Part shown: one piece after another, positions 25,162 to 33,401 of the stretch | Layout: each line of letters begins with the position of its first letter | Numbering within the stretch: position 1 is the first letter of the stretch | NCBI RefSeq assembly: GCF_003337305.1 | Contig: NZ_QPJO01000002.1 | Location: 372,001-436,000, forward strand | Direction of reading: 5' to 3' | Source of the DNA: Winogradskyella arenosi | GTDB lineage: Bacteria; Bacteroidota; Bacteroidia; Flavobacteriales; Flavobacteriaceae | DNA: 64,000 nucleotides | Translations under genes and position numbers: made by a program | The notes under the pieces: generated by a model | What the model was told of the DNA's origin: nothing | Databases searched by the model: none | Seen by the model: only the letters and a program-made list of their open reading frames with translations

Positions 25162-25169
25162 CAAAATTA
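25162..25169 (-). promoter_or_regulatory. Possible -7 element of the lipoprotein gene
   Basis: The minus strand reads TAATTTTG, matching TAnnTTTG, about 38 nt before the start codon. No upstream TTG at good spacing is evident. Confidence 0.35.
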
Positions 25170-25254
25170 AACGCACAAATAGGGGGTATTTAATATATTT
25201 ATACCACTATAAGTACTGTTAATAACTTATGTGTAAGGATTTAATCAAAAAAAC

Positions 25255-25262
25255 TACTTTTG
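25255..25262 (+). promoter_or_regulatory. Promoter -7 element of trxB
   Basis: TACTTTTG matches TAnnTTTG; the implied leader is about 70 nt. No clear -33 TTG. Confidence 0.4.
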
Positions 25263-25338
25263 TTTTGTGAGCTTTTATTTCGTCTTTTGTAATTATAAGA
25301 TGTTCTGAGAGCCCTTTAAAATTTTAAAACTACAAGAT

Positions 25339-26322
25339 ATGTCAGATACAATAGAAAGAGTAAAATGTTTAATTATAGGTTCAGGACCTGCAGGATATAC
25401 TGCTGCAGTTTATGCATCTAGGGCCAATATGGCTCCTGTTTTATATCAAGGAGAGCAACCAGGTGGGCAATTAACCACGACTAATGATGTTGAGAATTTT
25501 CCGGGATATCCAGAAGGTATTACTGGACCTGAAATGATGATGCAATTACAAAAACAAGCCGAACGTTTTGGTACTGATGTAAGACATGGTTGGGTTTCTA
25601 AAGTCGATTTCTCTGGTGAGATCCATAAAGCTTGGATTAATGGCGAAAAAGAAATTCATGCTGATACCATTATTATTTCAACAGGAGCGTCTGCAAAATA
25701 TTTAAACTTACCTTCAGAACAAAAATACTTAAAACTAGGAGGCGGTGTTTCTGCTTGTGCCGTGTGTGATGGATTTTTCTACAGAAACCAAGAGGTGGTT
25801 ATCGTAGGCGCAGGAGATTCTGCTTGTGAGGAAGCACATTACCTCTCTAAACTTTGTAAAAAAGTAACCATGCTTGTTAGACGTGATGAATTTAGAGCGT
25901 CTAAAATTATGGCGAAACGTGTTATGAATACCGAAAATATTGAGGTCTTATTTAACACGGAAACGGAAGAGGTTCTTGGAGATGGACAAGTCGTTACCGG
26001 AGTAAGAGTCTTTAATAATAAGACTAATGAAAAGCATGATATTGAAGCGACAGGCTTTTTTGTAGCTATTGGTCACAAACCGAATACTGATATCTTTAAA
26101 GACTTTTTAGATTTAGACGAAACGGGATATATTGTTAATGCTGTACCAGGTACAAGTAAAACTAATGTTGAAGGGGTATTTGTTAGTGGTGATGCTGCAG
26201 ACCATGTATATAGACAAGCTATAACCGCTGCAGGAACAGGTTGTATGGCCGCCTTAGATGCGGAACGTTATTTAGCAGCTAAAGATGCCGACTTTGAAGT
26301 CGCAACCTCCAGTTATAACTAA
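25339..26322 (+). CDS. trxB: Thioredoxin-disulfide reductase
   Basis: A 327-residue cytosolic flavoenzyme reducing thioredoxin with NADPH. It shows the FAD-binding G-S-G-P-A-G-Y (about 15-21), G-G-Q-L-T-T-T-N-D-V-E-N-F-P-G-Y, the redox pair C140-A-V-C143 in A-C-A-V-C-D-G, the NADPH-binding G-A-G-D-S-A-C-E-E, and the C-terminal G-D-A-A-D-H-V-Y-R-Q-A. The active site reads CAVC; CATC is the commoner form in other bacteria. Length and domain order (FAD, NADPH, FAD) are standard for the low-Mr type. Single gene with its own promoter candidate and terminator. Confidence 0.95.
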   Translation: MSDTIERVKCLIIGSGPAGYTAAVYASRANMAPVLYQGEQPGGQLTTTNDVENFPGYPEGITGPEMMMQLQKQAERFGTDVRHGWVSKVDFSGEIHKAWINGEKEIHADTIIISTGASAKYLNLPSEQKYLKLGGGVSACAVCDGFFYRNQEVVIVGAGDSACEEAHYLSKLCKKVTMLVRRDEFRASKIMAKRVMNTENIEVLFNTETEEVLGDGQVVTGVRVFNNKTNEKHDIEATGFFVAIGHKPNTDIFKDFLDLDETGYIVNAVPGTSKTNVEGVFVSGDAADHVYRQAITAAGTGCMAALDAERYLAAKDADFEVATSSYN

Positions 26323-26348
26323 AAGGTCCAAATCCTTTAAATAAATAA

Positions 26349-26378
26349 TAGCCGAAGTTAATCACTTCGGCTTTTTTA
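26349..26378 (+). terminator. Terminator of trxB
   Basis: GCCGAAG (26351-26357) and CTTCGGC (26365-26371) flank a 7-nt loop and are followed by six T. Confidence 0.85.
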
Positions 26379-26493
26379 TTGCCAAATTCTTAGGGATTTT
26401 GTTAATGTTTTGTGGAATTTTCAGACATGATTTTTGTCATAATTTAAGTTTACTAAATTCTGAATCTTTGCAGCAACACAAAAACAAATAACT

Positions 26494-27084
26494 ATGAATA
26501 ATGTAATGAAGTCAAGAATTTTAATTCTACTCGTATCTGTAAGCAGTCTGTTTTCTGTTCAGGTTGCAACCTCTCAAAATTATATTTTAAATAATAGTAG
26601 CTCTACTTTAGAAGTGCAAGGCACCTCGTCTTTACACGATTGGACTTTAGAAACTGAAGACCAATCTGGGAAGCTTGTTTTAGCTGAAGGTGATGCTTTT
26701 AATATAAGTACACTTAACTTATCTGTTGTTGCAGAAAGTTTAAAAAGTGGGAAGTCTGCCATGGATAAAAACACTTATAAAGCTTTAAAAACGGATGATC
26801 ACAAAACCATGCTTTTCAATTTGGTTTCGGTTAAAGAAATCAAAACAGTATCAGCAACGTCTTATAAGGTTAGTGTTTCAGGAAAAATGACCATTGCAGG
26901 GGTGACCAAAACAATAAGTGTAGATATGACGGCAAATCTTCAAGGTTCAAATGTGATCTTAGAAGGAAAGAAAACTTTTAAAATGACCGATTTCGGTATC
27001 GATCCTCCTAAAGCCTTATTAGGAACCATAAAAACGGGAGATGAGATTACCATCGCCTTTAAATCGACATTCAACAAACAATAA
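26494..27084 (+). CDS. YceI-family periplasmic protein
   Basis: A 196-residue exported protein. The signal peptide ends near A-T-S-Q. The mature part has the YceI lipocalin-like layout: S-S-S-T-L-E-V-Q-G-T-S-S-L-H-D-W at the start, K-S-G-K-S-A-M-D-K-N-T-Y-K-A-L-K in the middle, and a final K-M-T-D-F-G-I-D-P-P-K-A. YceI proteins bind isoprenoid or amphiphilic ligands in the periplasm. It is followed 39 bp later by a porin-like gene and then by a second YceI-like gene, an arrangement suggesting joint function. Confidence 0.85.
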   Translation: MNNVMKSRILILLVSVSSLFSVQVATSQNYILNNSSSTLEVQGTSSLHDWTLETEDQSGKLVLAEGDAFNISTLNLSVVAESLKSGKSAMDKNTYKALKTDDHKTMLFNLVSVKEIKTVSATSYKVSVSGKMTIAGVTKTISVDMTANLQGSNVILEGKKTFKMTDFGIDPPKALLGTIKTGDEITIAFKSTFNKQ

Positions 27085-27123
27085 AAATCAATTCAAACAA
27101 CGATAACTTAAAAACAATTAATT

Positions 27124-28404
27124 ATGAAATCAGTATTCAAACTAGCAACGCTTGCCATTGCAATAATGATGGCATCTACAATAGGAGCACAAACGACTAA
27201 TCCTAGAGATTTAGATAACTACAGGCAACCCGACCAACGTGGTATCAATGTTTTTGAACCTCAAAAAGATACTTTAACCACTTTTGACAATTTACACGTA
27301 AGAATTGGAGGGTCTTTTGCACTTCAATATCAAGCGCTAAACAATGAAAATTCAGGAGCTGTTGCCTTACAAGAAATAGGAAGTAACTTTAACTTAGCTA
27401 CAGCGAACTTAGATTTAGATGTTGCACTTTTTGATGGTGTAAACATGCACTTAAGAACCTATTTATCTTCTAGACACCACCATGAACCATACGTAAAAGG
27501 AGGTTATTTTCAAGTTGATAAATTAGACTTCATTTCTAAAGGTTTTATGGAAGATCTTATGAAAAAGGTAACCATTAAAATTGGTCATATGGAAAATAAC
27601 TATGGTGATGCGCACTTTAGAAGAAGTGACAACGCACAAGCGATCTATAATCCATTTATCGGTAACTTAATCATGGATTCATTTACTACAGAAGTGGGTG
27701 CTGAGGTGTACTATAACACTGGTAACGGATTCTTCGGAATGTTAGGCTTTACTAACGGAAAATTAAATCAAAGTGTAGAAGAATCTAACGGAACTAGTGG
27801 AGGTGCTGCCTTATTAGCGAAAGTAGGTTACGACAAACAAATTTCTGAAGACTTAAGGTTTAGATTAACAGGATCTTTATATAATACAGGGTATGCACAA
27901 AATGTATATTTATATTCTGCAGATAGAGCAGGGGCGAGATACTACAGTGTAATGCAAGATGCATCAGCAACAAGTGATAACTTTAGAGCGGGACGTTTTG
28001 ATCCGTCTTACGGAAACCAAATTACAGCGGTAATGATTAACCCTTTTGTAAAATATGGTGGCTTAGAATTCTTTGGTACTGTTGAATTAACATCTGGAAG
28101 ACGTCTTGCAACAGAAACTGAAAGAAGAAATACAGAGCAATATGCAGGTGAAGTAATTTACAGATTTGGACCTCAAGAAAAAGTATTTGTAGGGACACGT
28201 TACAATATGGTAAATTCAGAGTTAGCAAGTGGAGATGATGTTAGCATTAACAGATTTCAATTAGGTGCAGGTTGGTTTATGACTAAAAACGTACTTATGA
28301 AAGCAGAATATGTTAACCAACAATATAATGATTTTGCAGCAGGAGATATTCTTGAAGATGGTCAATTTGATGGAGTTATGCTTGAGGCTGTGATTAGTTT
28401 CTAG
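27124..28404 (+). CDS. Outer-membrane porin-like beta-barrel
   Basis: A 426-residue outer-membrane protein: signal peptide (cleavage near I-G-A-Q, about 22), an R-I-G-G-S-F-A-L-Q-Y-Q-A-L first strand, many alternating aromatic/polar strands, and a C-terminal strand ending in Phe (E-A-V-I-S-F). A K-I-G-H-M-E-N-N-Y-G-D-A segment resembles the phosphate-selective porin OprO/P region. The substrate is not known. It lies between two YceI-like genes and ends with a 13-bp stem terminator, so it is probably the last gene of a two-gene unit with the first YceI. Confidence 0.75.
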   Translation: MKSVFKLATLAIAIMMASTIGAQTTNPRDLDNYRQPDQRGINVFEPQKDTLTTFDNLHVRIGGSFALQYQALNNENSGAVALQEIGSNFNLATANLDLDVALFDGVNMHLRTYLSSRHHHEPYVKGGYFQVDKLDFISKGFMEDLMKKVTIKIGHMENNYGDAHFRRSDNAQAIYNPFIGNLIMDSFTTEVGAEVYYNTGNGFFGMLGFTNGKLNQSVEESNGTSGGAALLAKVGYDKQISEDLRFRLTGSLYNTGYAQNVYLYSADRAGARYYSVMQDASATSDNFRAGRFDPSYGNQITAVMINPFVKYGGLEFFGTVELTSGRRLATETERRNTEQYAGEVIYRFGPQEKVFVGTRYNMVNSELASGDDVSINRFQLGAGWFMTKNVLMKAEYVNQQYNDFAAGDILEDGQFDGVMLEAVISF

Positions 28405-28420
28405 GGAGTTAGTTAATTTA

Positions 28421-28460
28421 AAGGCCTTTATTTTTTGAAATAGAGGCCTTATTTTTTATT
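28421..28460 (+). terminator. Terminator of the porin gene
   Basis: A 13-bp stem (28421-28433 with 28438-28450, one wobble) with a 4-nt loop, followed by a T-rich run. It lies just 9 bp before the next start codon, so it could attenuate readthrough into the second YceI gene. Confidence 0.75.
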
Positions 28461-28468
28461 TTTAAACT

Positions 28469-29065
28469 ATGATTCGGATCATTTTATTTTTCATTTTAGT
28501 ATGCTCAGGACCTCAGTTTCTAGATTATAACTATAATAACAATGAAACTAAGGAATCAGTAGTTGTTTTATCTTCTGAAAGTTTTCTGAGAATTAAAGGT
28601 AAAACCAATGTGAGCTCTTTTGAGTGTCAGTTTGATATGTCGTCAATTTCAGAAGTAATAAAAATTAATTACAGAACGCTCGACAATAAAATTAAATTTG
28701 AAGACACAAAATTAGTGCTTCCTAATGTGGAGTTCAATTGTGGGGGGAAAGCCATAAACAAAGACTTTAATAAGTTATTGAACACCGCAGAACACCCAAA
28801 AATTACCTTAAAATTAAAAGAGATTTCTAACCTAGAGTCTCAAAGTCAAACCCTGACGGCTACCATTGAAATTACGATAAGTAATGTCACCAGACAATAC
28901 AAAACACCTATTAATTTAGCTCAAGATCAAGACTTACATGTTAACGGAGTGCTTCCTTTAAACATTAATGATTTTAACTTAGAAGCGCCTACAAAAATGT
29001 TGGGGATGGTTAAAGTGTCTCCTCAAATTGAAATTCAATTTTCGCTTAAAATGTTAGAATCCTAA
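28469..29065 (+). CDS. YceI-like protein, second copy
   Basis: A 198-residue exported protein (signal I-I-L-F-F-I-L-V-C-S-G). Its layout follows YceI: R-I-K-G-K-T-N-V-S-S-F-E-C in place of the S-L-H-D-W motif, a central F-N-K-L-L-N-T-A-E-H-P-K-I helix, and I-N-D-F-N-L-E-A-P-T-K near the end. It is much diverged from the first YceI, with a Cys in the first strand. It starts only 64 bp after the porin stop, across a terminator. Family call moderate; ligand unknown. Confidence 0.65.
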   Translation: MIRIILFFILVCSGPQFLDYNYNNNETKESVVVLSSESFLRIKGKTNVSSFECQFDMSSISEVIKINYRTLDNKIKFEDTKLVLPNVEFNCGGKAINKDFNKLLNTAEHPKITLKLKEISNLESQSQTLTATIEITISNVTRQYKTPINLAQDQDLHVNGVLPLNINDFNLEAPTKMLGMVKVSPQIEIQFSLKMLES

Positions 29066-29074
29066 TTATAGATT

Positions 29075-29908
29075 TTAGCGCTTTTTTTTCTGAAGTTTAG
29101 CGGTATCTTCAAACTTTGTAATGGCAATTGCCGCCGTTCCAAATAGGTAAACTTCACTATTTCCAGAGGCTGCAATAGTAATGTTGTCTAATACAGAAAT
29201 GGTTAAGTCGCTACTATCTTCTAAGGTGACTTCAGACGTGTTGACATCAAATTTAGAACCGTTAAAATTGGTAGACGTATCCATACGGATTACAGAACTG
29301 TTGGCAGCGCCTTCAATAACCGCATCTGCTCTTAAATACAAATCAAAATCAGCCACTTTGCTATTCACTAAAGCATCGAGTTTACTGTTGTCCGTTAATT
29401 CTATTTTAGTGGTAGTGGCGGTAAGGTTTAATCTTGTTTTAGATTTTCCTGAACTCTGGTAGGTAAAATTTTTCGCATTAATATTTAAATAGGCTCTAGA
29501 GTTGTCTGCTGTAATTAAGATTACGTCTCCCAATTCCATAGACGTTAAGGATCTAATTTCGCCATTTCCTTTAGTTTCAATCGTTTTTAAGCCATCGCCG
29601 TAGTTTACGGTAATGTTTAATTTCTTCTTTGAAGTAATGCGCTTCGTTTCTGTAAATTGAAGCACACCATCTACAACGTTAAAATCTATAACTTCGTGTA
29701 AGTTATCATCAGCCTCAATGTTTACTGAAGGTTTACTATTATAAACTACTTCAATTGAAAAGTCACCGTTTACAATAATAGAGTGGAAGTTATCCACGTA
29801 GGTTTGCTTTAAGGTAACGTTTCGGTCGCCTTTAATTTTATCGTCCGATTGCGCTGTTACGGTTGTTGCTACAACCATTAAAAACAGAAAGTGTAATACG
29901 TTTTTCAT
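29075..29908 (-). CDS. Head-GIN domain (DUF2807) exported protein
   Basis: A 277-residue secreted protein: signal peptide ending T-V-T-A-Q (about 20), then the DUF2807 domain opening with K-G-D-R-N-V-T-L-K-Q and F-H-S-I-I-V-N-G-D-F-S-I-E-V. A right-handed beta-helix-like run follows, with short repeats such as S-S-G-K-S-K, T-D-N-S-K and E-D-S-S-D-L. It has no lipobox and a Lys-rich C-terminus. Such proteins are thought to sit at the cell surface or periplasm as adhesins or anti-sigma-like sensors; function not established. It is convergent with the second YceI gene. Confidence 0.8.
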   Translation of the reverse strand: MKNVLHFLFLMVVATTVTAQSDDKIKGDRNVTLKQTYVDNFHSIIVNGDFSIEVVYNSKPSVNIEADDNLHEVIDFNVVDGVLQFTETKRITSKKKLNITVNYGDGLKTIETKGNGEIRSLTSMELGDVILITADNSRAYLNINAKNFTYQSSGKSKTRLNLTATTTKIELTDNSKLDALVNSKVADFDLYLRADAVIEGAANSSVIRMDTSTNFNGSKFDVNTSEVTLEDSSDLTISVLDNITIAASGNSEVYLFGTAAIAITKFEDTAKLQKKKR

Positions 29909-30284
29909 AGTCTTGTTTTACTGTCCTTTATAAGACACAAAGCGCCATAGTAACGTCACTTATTTTCAGTTTTGACATGCTTATAACGTTCCGATGGTCA
30001 ATAATAGTGATTTCTATTTAATTCTGGTCTAATATCAGAGATTAAACTAGAATATACAAAAATCATCCCAAACTTAATAAAGAATGAAAATTATAAGTAT
30101 CTCATAGAGTTTCATAAGTTTAACACTTTGGTTGTCATAAAAAATAGTAAATTGTTCAAAGATTTTAGCGGTGAAGGGCTACCCTTTAGGCAAGGAAGCT
30201 TAAGCCGATTAAAATAATGTAATTAAGAAGAATCCGTTTATTGTGCTAATGGTGATAATTTAAAAAAAGAAATGTAGCTTAGAA
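29909..30284. other. Non-coding region between divergent DUF2807 and hybrid-kinase genes
   Basis: No coding sequence is supported. As the two flanking genes diverge, their promoters must lie here, but I see no exact TAnnTTTG element on either strand and no strong inverted repeat. Confidence 0.45.
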
Positions 30285-32495
30285 ATGACTTCAAACCACA
30301 CTGAGAATATTAGTCAAATTTTAGAAAAGGCTTACGAAACGCGAATTAAAGATGTCTCTAAGAGTATTACTTTAACTCAAAAAGCGCTTCAATTAAGTGA
30401 AACTAAAAACGACGATCAGTTAATAGGGGAATGCTTAACGCAATTGGGCTTGTTCTATATGATTATTGCAGAATTTGAAAAGTCTAATGCGCTATCTAAA
30501 AAAGCCCTTCAAATTTATAAAGATCTTAATTATGAATTAGGGATTGCCAATGCGCGCTACAATCTGGGGAGTGTATTTTATAAGACCAATGATTTTTATA
30601 GTGGATTAGTACAGTTATTAGAAGCTCTTAAAATTTATAAAAAAGAAGAACATTGGCCAGGAATTTGTAAAACGGAAAAGGCTGTTGGTACTATATACGA
30701 ATACATTGGCGATAATGACAATGCGCATAAAATTTATACCAATGCTATAGAAACCGCTATAAAACTAGGCGATAAAAAATTAGAATCTAATATTCTTAAT
30801 AACCTTTCAGGGCTTTATTTAAAGAAGAATAAAATAAAATTAGCCAAAGAAAAAATTGAGCGTTCCATTGCCTTAAAAAAGGAAAGTAAGGATTATCGTG
30901 GTTTAGGTTTTGCCATCTATGGGCGTGGTAAAATCCATTTAAAAACGGAAGCTTATAGAGAAGCCAAGCAAGACTTTTTTGATGCTTTAGATATCCATAT
31001 GGAAGTTAATGAACAGTTTGGTTCGGCCATGTGTTTATCTAAACTAGGTAAAATGTATAATTGTTTACAGGATTTTGAAAAAGCAGAATACGTTTTAAAG
31101 GCGAGTATAGAAATTGCGGAAAGTATTAACTCTACGATGGTTAAAATTAAAGGGTATCAGTTACTCTCTAATATCTATAAAGCCCACCGCAATCACCATG
31201 ATGCTCTAAAATATTTAGAACTATATGTCTATGAAAAGGAGCGTATAACCCAAACACAGACCGTAAAAGTTATTGAACATTATGATCTGATTAACCAGAT
31301 GAATAAGCTAGAAAATGAGGCCCGTATTCATAAGGAAAAACAAAAAGCCTTAGATATCATTAATAAGGAAGAAAAAGAAGCTGTAAGATTAAGGCAAGAG
31401 TTTCTTTCTATTATGAGTCACGAAATTAGAACCCCGTTAAATGCCATTACTACCATAATTTCAATTTTAAAGGACAATATTGTTAACGCCGATAAAGAAT
31501 TGTTTAAGAGTCTTCAGTTTGCCTCTAGAAATTTAATTAATACCGTAAATGACACCTTAGATTTTACCAAACTAGATTCTAATAAGTCGGTTTTAGAAGT
31601 CCAAAACGTAAATTTGAAGACTTTATGTTCTAATATTATTGCACTACATAATAACAACGCTAAGCTCAAAGATTTAGATTTGGTGCTAGAAAGTGGTATT
31701 CCTGAGGATCGCTATTATTCTTTAGATCAGCCTAAGATTGGTCAAATTTTAGGAAATTTAATTAGTAATGCTATAAAATTCACGCATCGTGGTAAAGTTG
31801 TTTTAACCACCACATTAGTCGCCGAAGACAAAGTTTACGATACGGTTAAGTTCAGTGTTTCAGATACAGGAGAAGGTATTTCTAAAGCTAATATTGATGT
31901 TATTTTTGATAGTTTTTCTCAAATTAAACCAGTGACCACGAGAGAACAAGGCGGAACAGGTCTAGGCTTAGCCATTGTTAAAAAATTAGTAGAGCTTCAT
32001 CAGGGAGAAATTGTTGTAGAAAGTACCCTTAATGAAGGGTCAGAATTTCATTTTACCCTACAACTGAAAAGGGTTAAAAATGTAGTGGAAGAAGAACATA
32101 TCGATTACAGTCAACTCGAAGGAAAAACCGCTCTTATTGCAGATGATACTTTAATTAATGCTTTACTTATGAAGAAAGTATTAAAAAAATGGAAGGTCAG
32201 TTCGGATTTGGTAAAAGATGGGAAAGAGGCAGTGGAAGCCGCAAATATAAAAGCTTACGATTTTATATTAATGGATATTCATATGCCTAATATGAATGGT
32301 ATTGAGGCGACAAAGCTTATAAAATCTCATATGAATAAAAATACCAATACGCCTATTTTTGCGGTCACTGCAGATGTGCAAACCAACGAACATGAAGAGA
32401 ATAGAGCCTTATTTGATGCTATTTTATGGAAGCCTTTAGAAATAAAGAAACTCTATGTGGCCCTAGCCAAGAAATCTAATTTTGAAAATGCGTAA
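30285..32495 (+). CDS. Hybrid sensor histidine kinase with TPR repeats and receiver domain
   Basis: A 736-residue cytosolic signalling protein. An N-terminal run of TPR-type helices (about 10-320, e.g. L-G-I-A-N-A-R-Y-N-L-G-S-V-F-Y) is followed by a coiled coil, HisKA with F-L-S-I-M-S-H379-E-I-R-T-P-L-N-A, HATPase_c with N-L-I-S-N-A-I-K-F-T and G-G-T-G-L-G-L-A-I-V, and a C-terminal receiver with F-I-L-M-D664-I-H-M-P-N-M-N-G. There is no transmembrane helix or signal peptide, so the TPR part probably senses an intracellular or protein signal. No DNA-binding output is attached; the output partner is elsewhere. Confidence 0.9.
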   Translation: MTSNHTENISQILEKAYETRIKDVSKSITLTQKALQLSETKNDDQLIGECLTQLGLFYMIIAEFEKSNALSKKALQIYKDLNYELGIANARYNLGSVFYKTNDFYSGLVQLLEALKIYKKEEHWPGICKTEKAVGTIYEYIGDNDNAHKIYTNAIETAIKLGDKKLESNILNNLSGLYLKKNKIKLAKEKIERSIALKKESKDYRGLGFAIYGRGKIHLKTEAYREAKQDFFDALDIHMEVNEQFGSAMCLSKLGKMYNCLQDFEKAEYVLKASIEIAESINSTMVKIKGYQLLSNIYKAHRNHHDALKYLELYVYEKERITQTQTVKVIEHYDLINQMNKLENEARIHKEKQKALDIINKEEKEAVRLRQEFLSIMSHEIRTPLNAITTIISILKDNIVNADKELFKSLQFASRNLINTVNDTLDFTKLDSNKSVLEVQNVNLKTLCSNIIALHNNNAKLKDLDLVLESGIPEDRYYSLDQPKIGQILGNLISNAIKFTHRGKVVLTTTLVAEDKVYDTVKFSVSDTGEGISKANIDVIFDSFSQIKPVTTREQGGTGLGLAIVKKLVELHQGEIVVESTLNEGSEFHFTLQLKRVKNVVEEEHIDYSQLEGKTALIADDTLINALLMKKVLKKWKVSSDLVKDGKEAVEAANIKAYDFILMDIHMPNMNGIEATKLIKSHMNKNTNTPIFAVTADVQTNEHEENRALFDAILWKPLEIKKLYVALAKKSNFENA

Positions 32496-32522
32496 TGCTG
32501 TTCTGCTGAAGTGATATAAAAA

Positions 32523-32570
32523 AACCATGGAGAAACTCTAACAGGATCTGTTAGGGGTATCGCCATGGTT
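32523..32570 (-). terminator. Nested two-stem terminator
   Basis: The outer stem AACCATGG/CCATGGTT (32523-32530 with 32563-32570) encloses a second stem CTAACAG/CTGTTAG (32538-32544 with 32548-32554). On the minus strand the outer stem is followed by a run of T, so it best serves the DUF2807 gene ending at 32582; it may also halt plus-strand transcripts. Confidence 0.7.
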
Positions 32571-32581
32571 CTAAAATTGGT

Positions 32582-33298
32582 TTAGTGTTTTTTGATACTT
32601 CCAGCAGAATTATCAGAGGCACTTACAGTTTCCGGATTCCCGTAATAGGTGATGTCTCCACCGCTTGTAGCATTAGCCGTTAATGTTTTGGAGGCGTACA
32701 CTTCAATATCAGCCCCACTAGTAACACTAGCTACTGCAGTTTCTGAAATTAACTGAGCCGCTTCAATATCACTTCCGCTCGTAGCTTTAGCAGCAAAATG
32801 TTTAGTGCTTCCGCTTAACTCAATATCACTACCACTGGTGGTCGTACAGGTAAGGCTATCGGTCTTAACTTCTAATTTAATATCAGCCCCACTCGTACTT
32901 TCTAGTGTTAATTGTGAAGTTTGAATCAGGTTTTTACCCCATACATCACTACCACTAGTGGCTTTAATCGCTTTAATAGAATTGAAACTCAACCGTACTT
33001 TTTTTAACGTAGATCGTCTTATGTTTTCCGTGGTGTAAATGTTTAATACGCCATTTTCTACAGACGTTTCAATGAAGTCTTGAAGGTTGGTATCGGTTTC
33101 TACCGTTAAAGAAACCGCTTCAGATTGCGTCAATTGTAAATCTAAACCATTACTGATTTTAATGGCATCAAAGGGTTCGTTAATGGTACGTTCAGATATA
33201 ACAACGTGTCCATCGCCATCTATTCCTTTTCCTAAATTGCAAGATAGAAATAAGCAACTAACAAGGCCTATGGCGATAATTTTAGTAAGTGTGGTCAT
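32582..33298 (-). CDS. Head-GIN domain (DUF2807) lipoprotein with TSG-x-D repeats
   Basis: A 238-residue lipoprotein (S-C-L-F-L-S-C-N-L, acylated Cys about 20). The DUF2807 domain begins I-S-E-R-T-I-N-E-P-F-D-A-I-K-I-S-N-G-L-D-L. From about residue 110 the chain holds six near-regular copies of T-S-G-(S/A/G)-D-(I/V), about 17-21 residues apart, as expected for successive coils of a beta-helix with the TSGxD turn stacked on one face. It lies 103 bp downstream of the PspC gene on the same strand, so it may belong to the PadR-PspC unit. Function unknown; the stacked Asp row could bind cations. Confidence 0.8.
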   Translation of the reverse strand: MTTLTKIIAIGLVSCLFLSCNLGKGIDGDGHVVISERTINEPFDAIKISNGLDLQLTQSEAVSLTVETDTNLQDFIETSVENGVLNIYTTENIRRSTLKKVRLSFNSIKAIKATSGSDVWGKNLIQTSQLTLESTSGADIKLEVKTDSLTCTTTSGSDIELSGSTKHFAAKATSGSDIEAAQLISETAVASVTSGADIEVYASKTLTANATSGGDITYYGNPETVSASDNSAGSIKKH

Positions 33299-33401
33299 AA
33301 TTTCTGTTTGTTTTTTGATTGATGTTATAAATTTAATTATTAATGAGTTAGCTTAAAAATGAACGGGATGAATTGTTGAATTTTAAGTCTCAACTGTGAT
33401 T

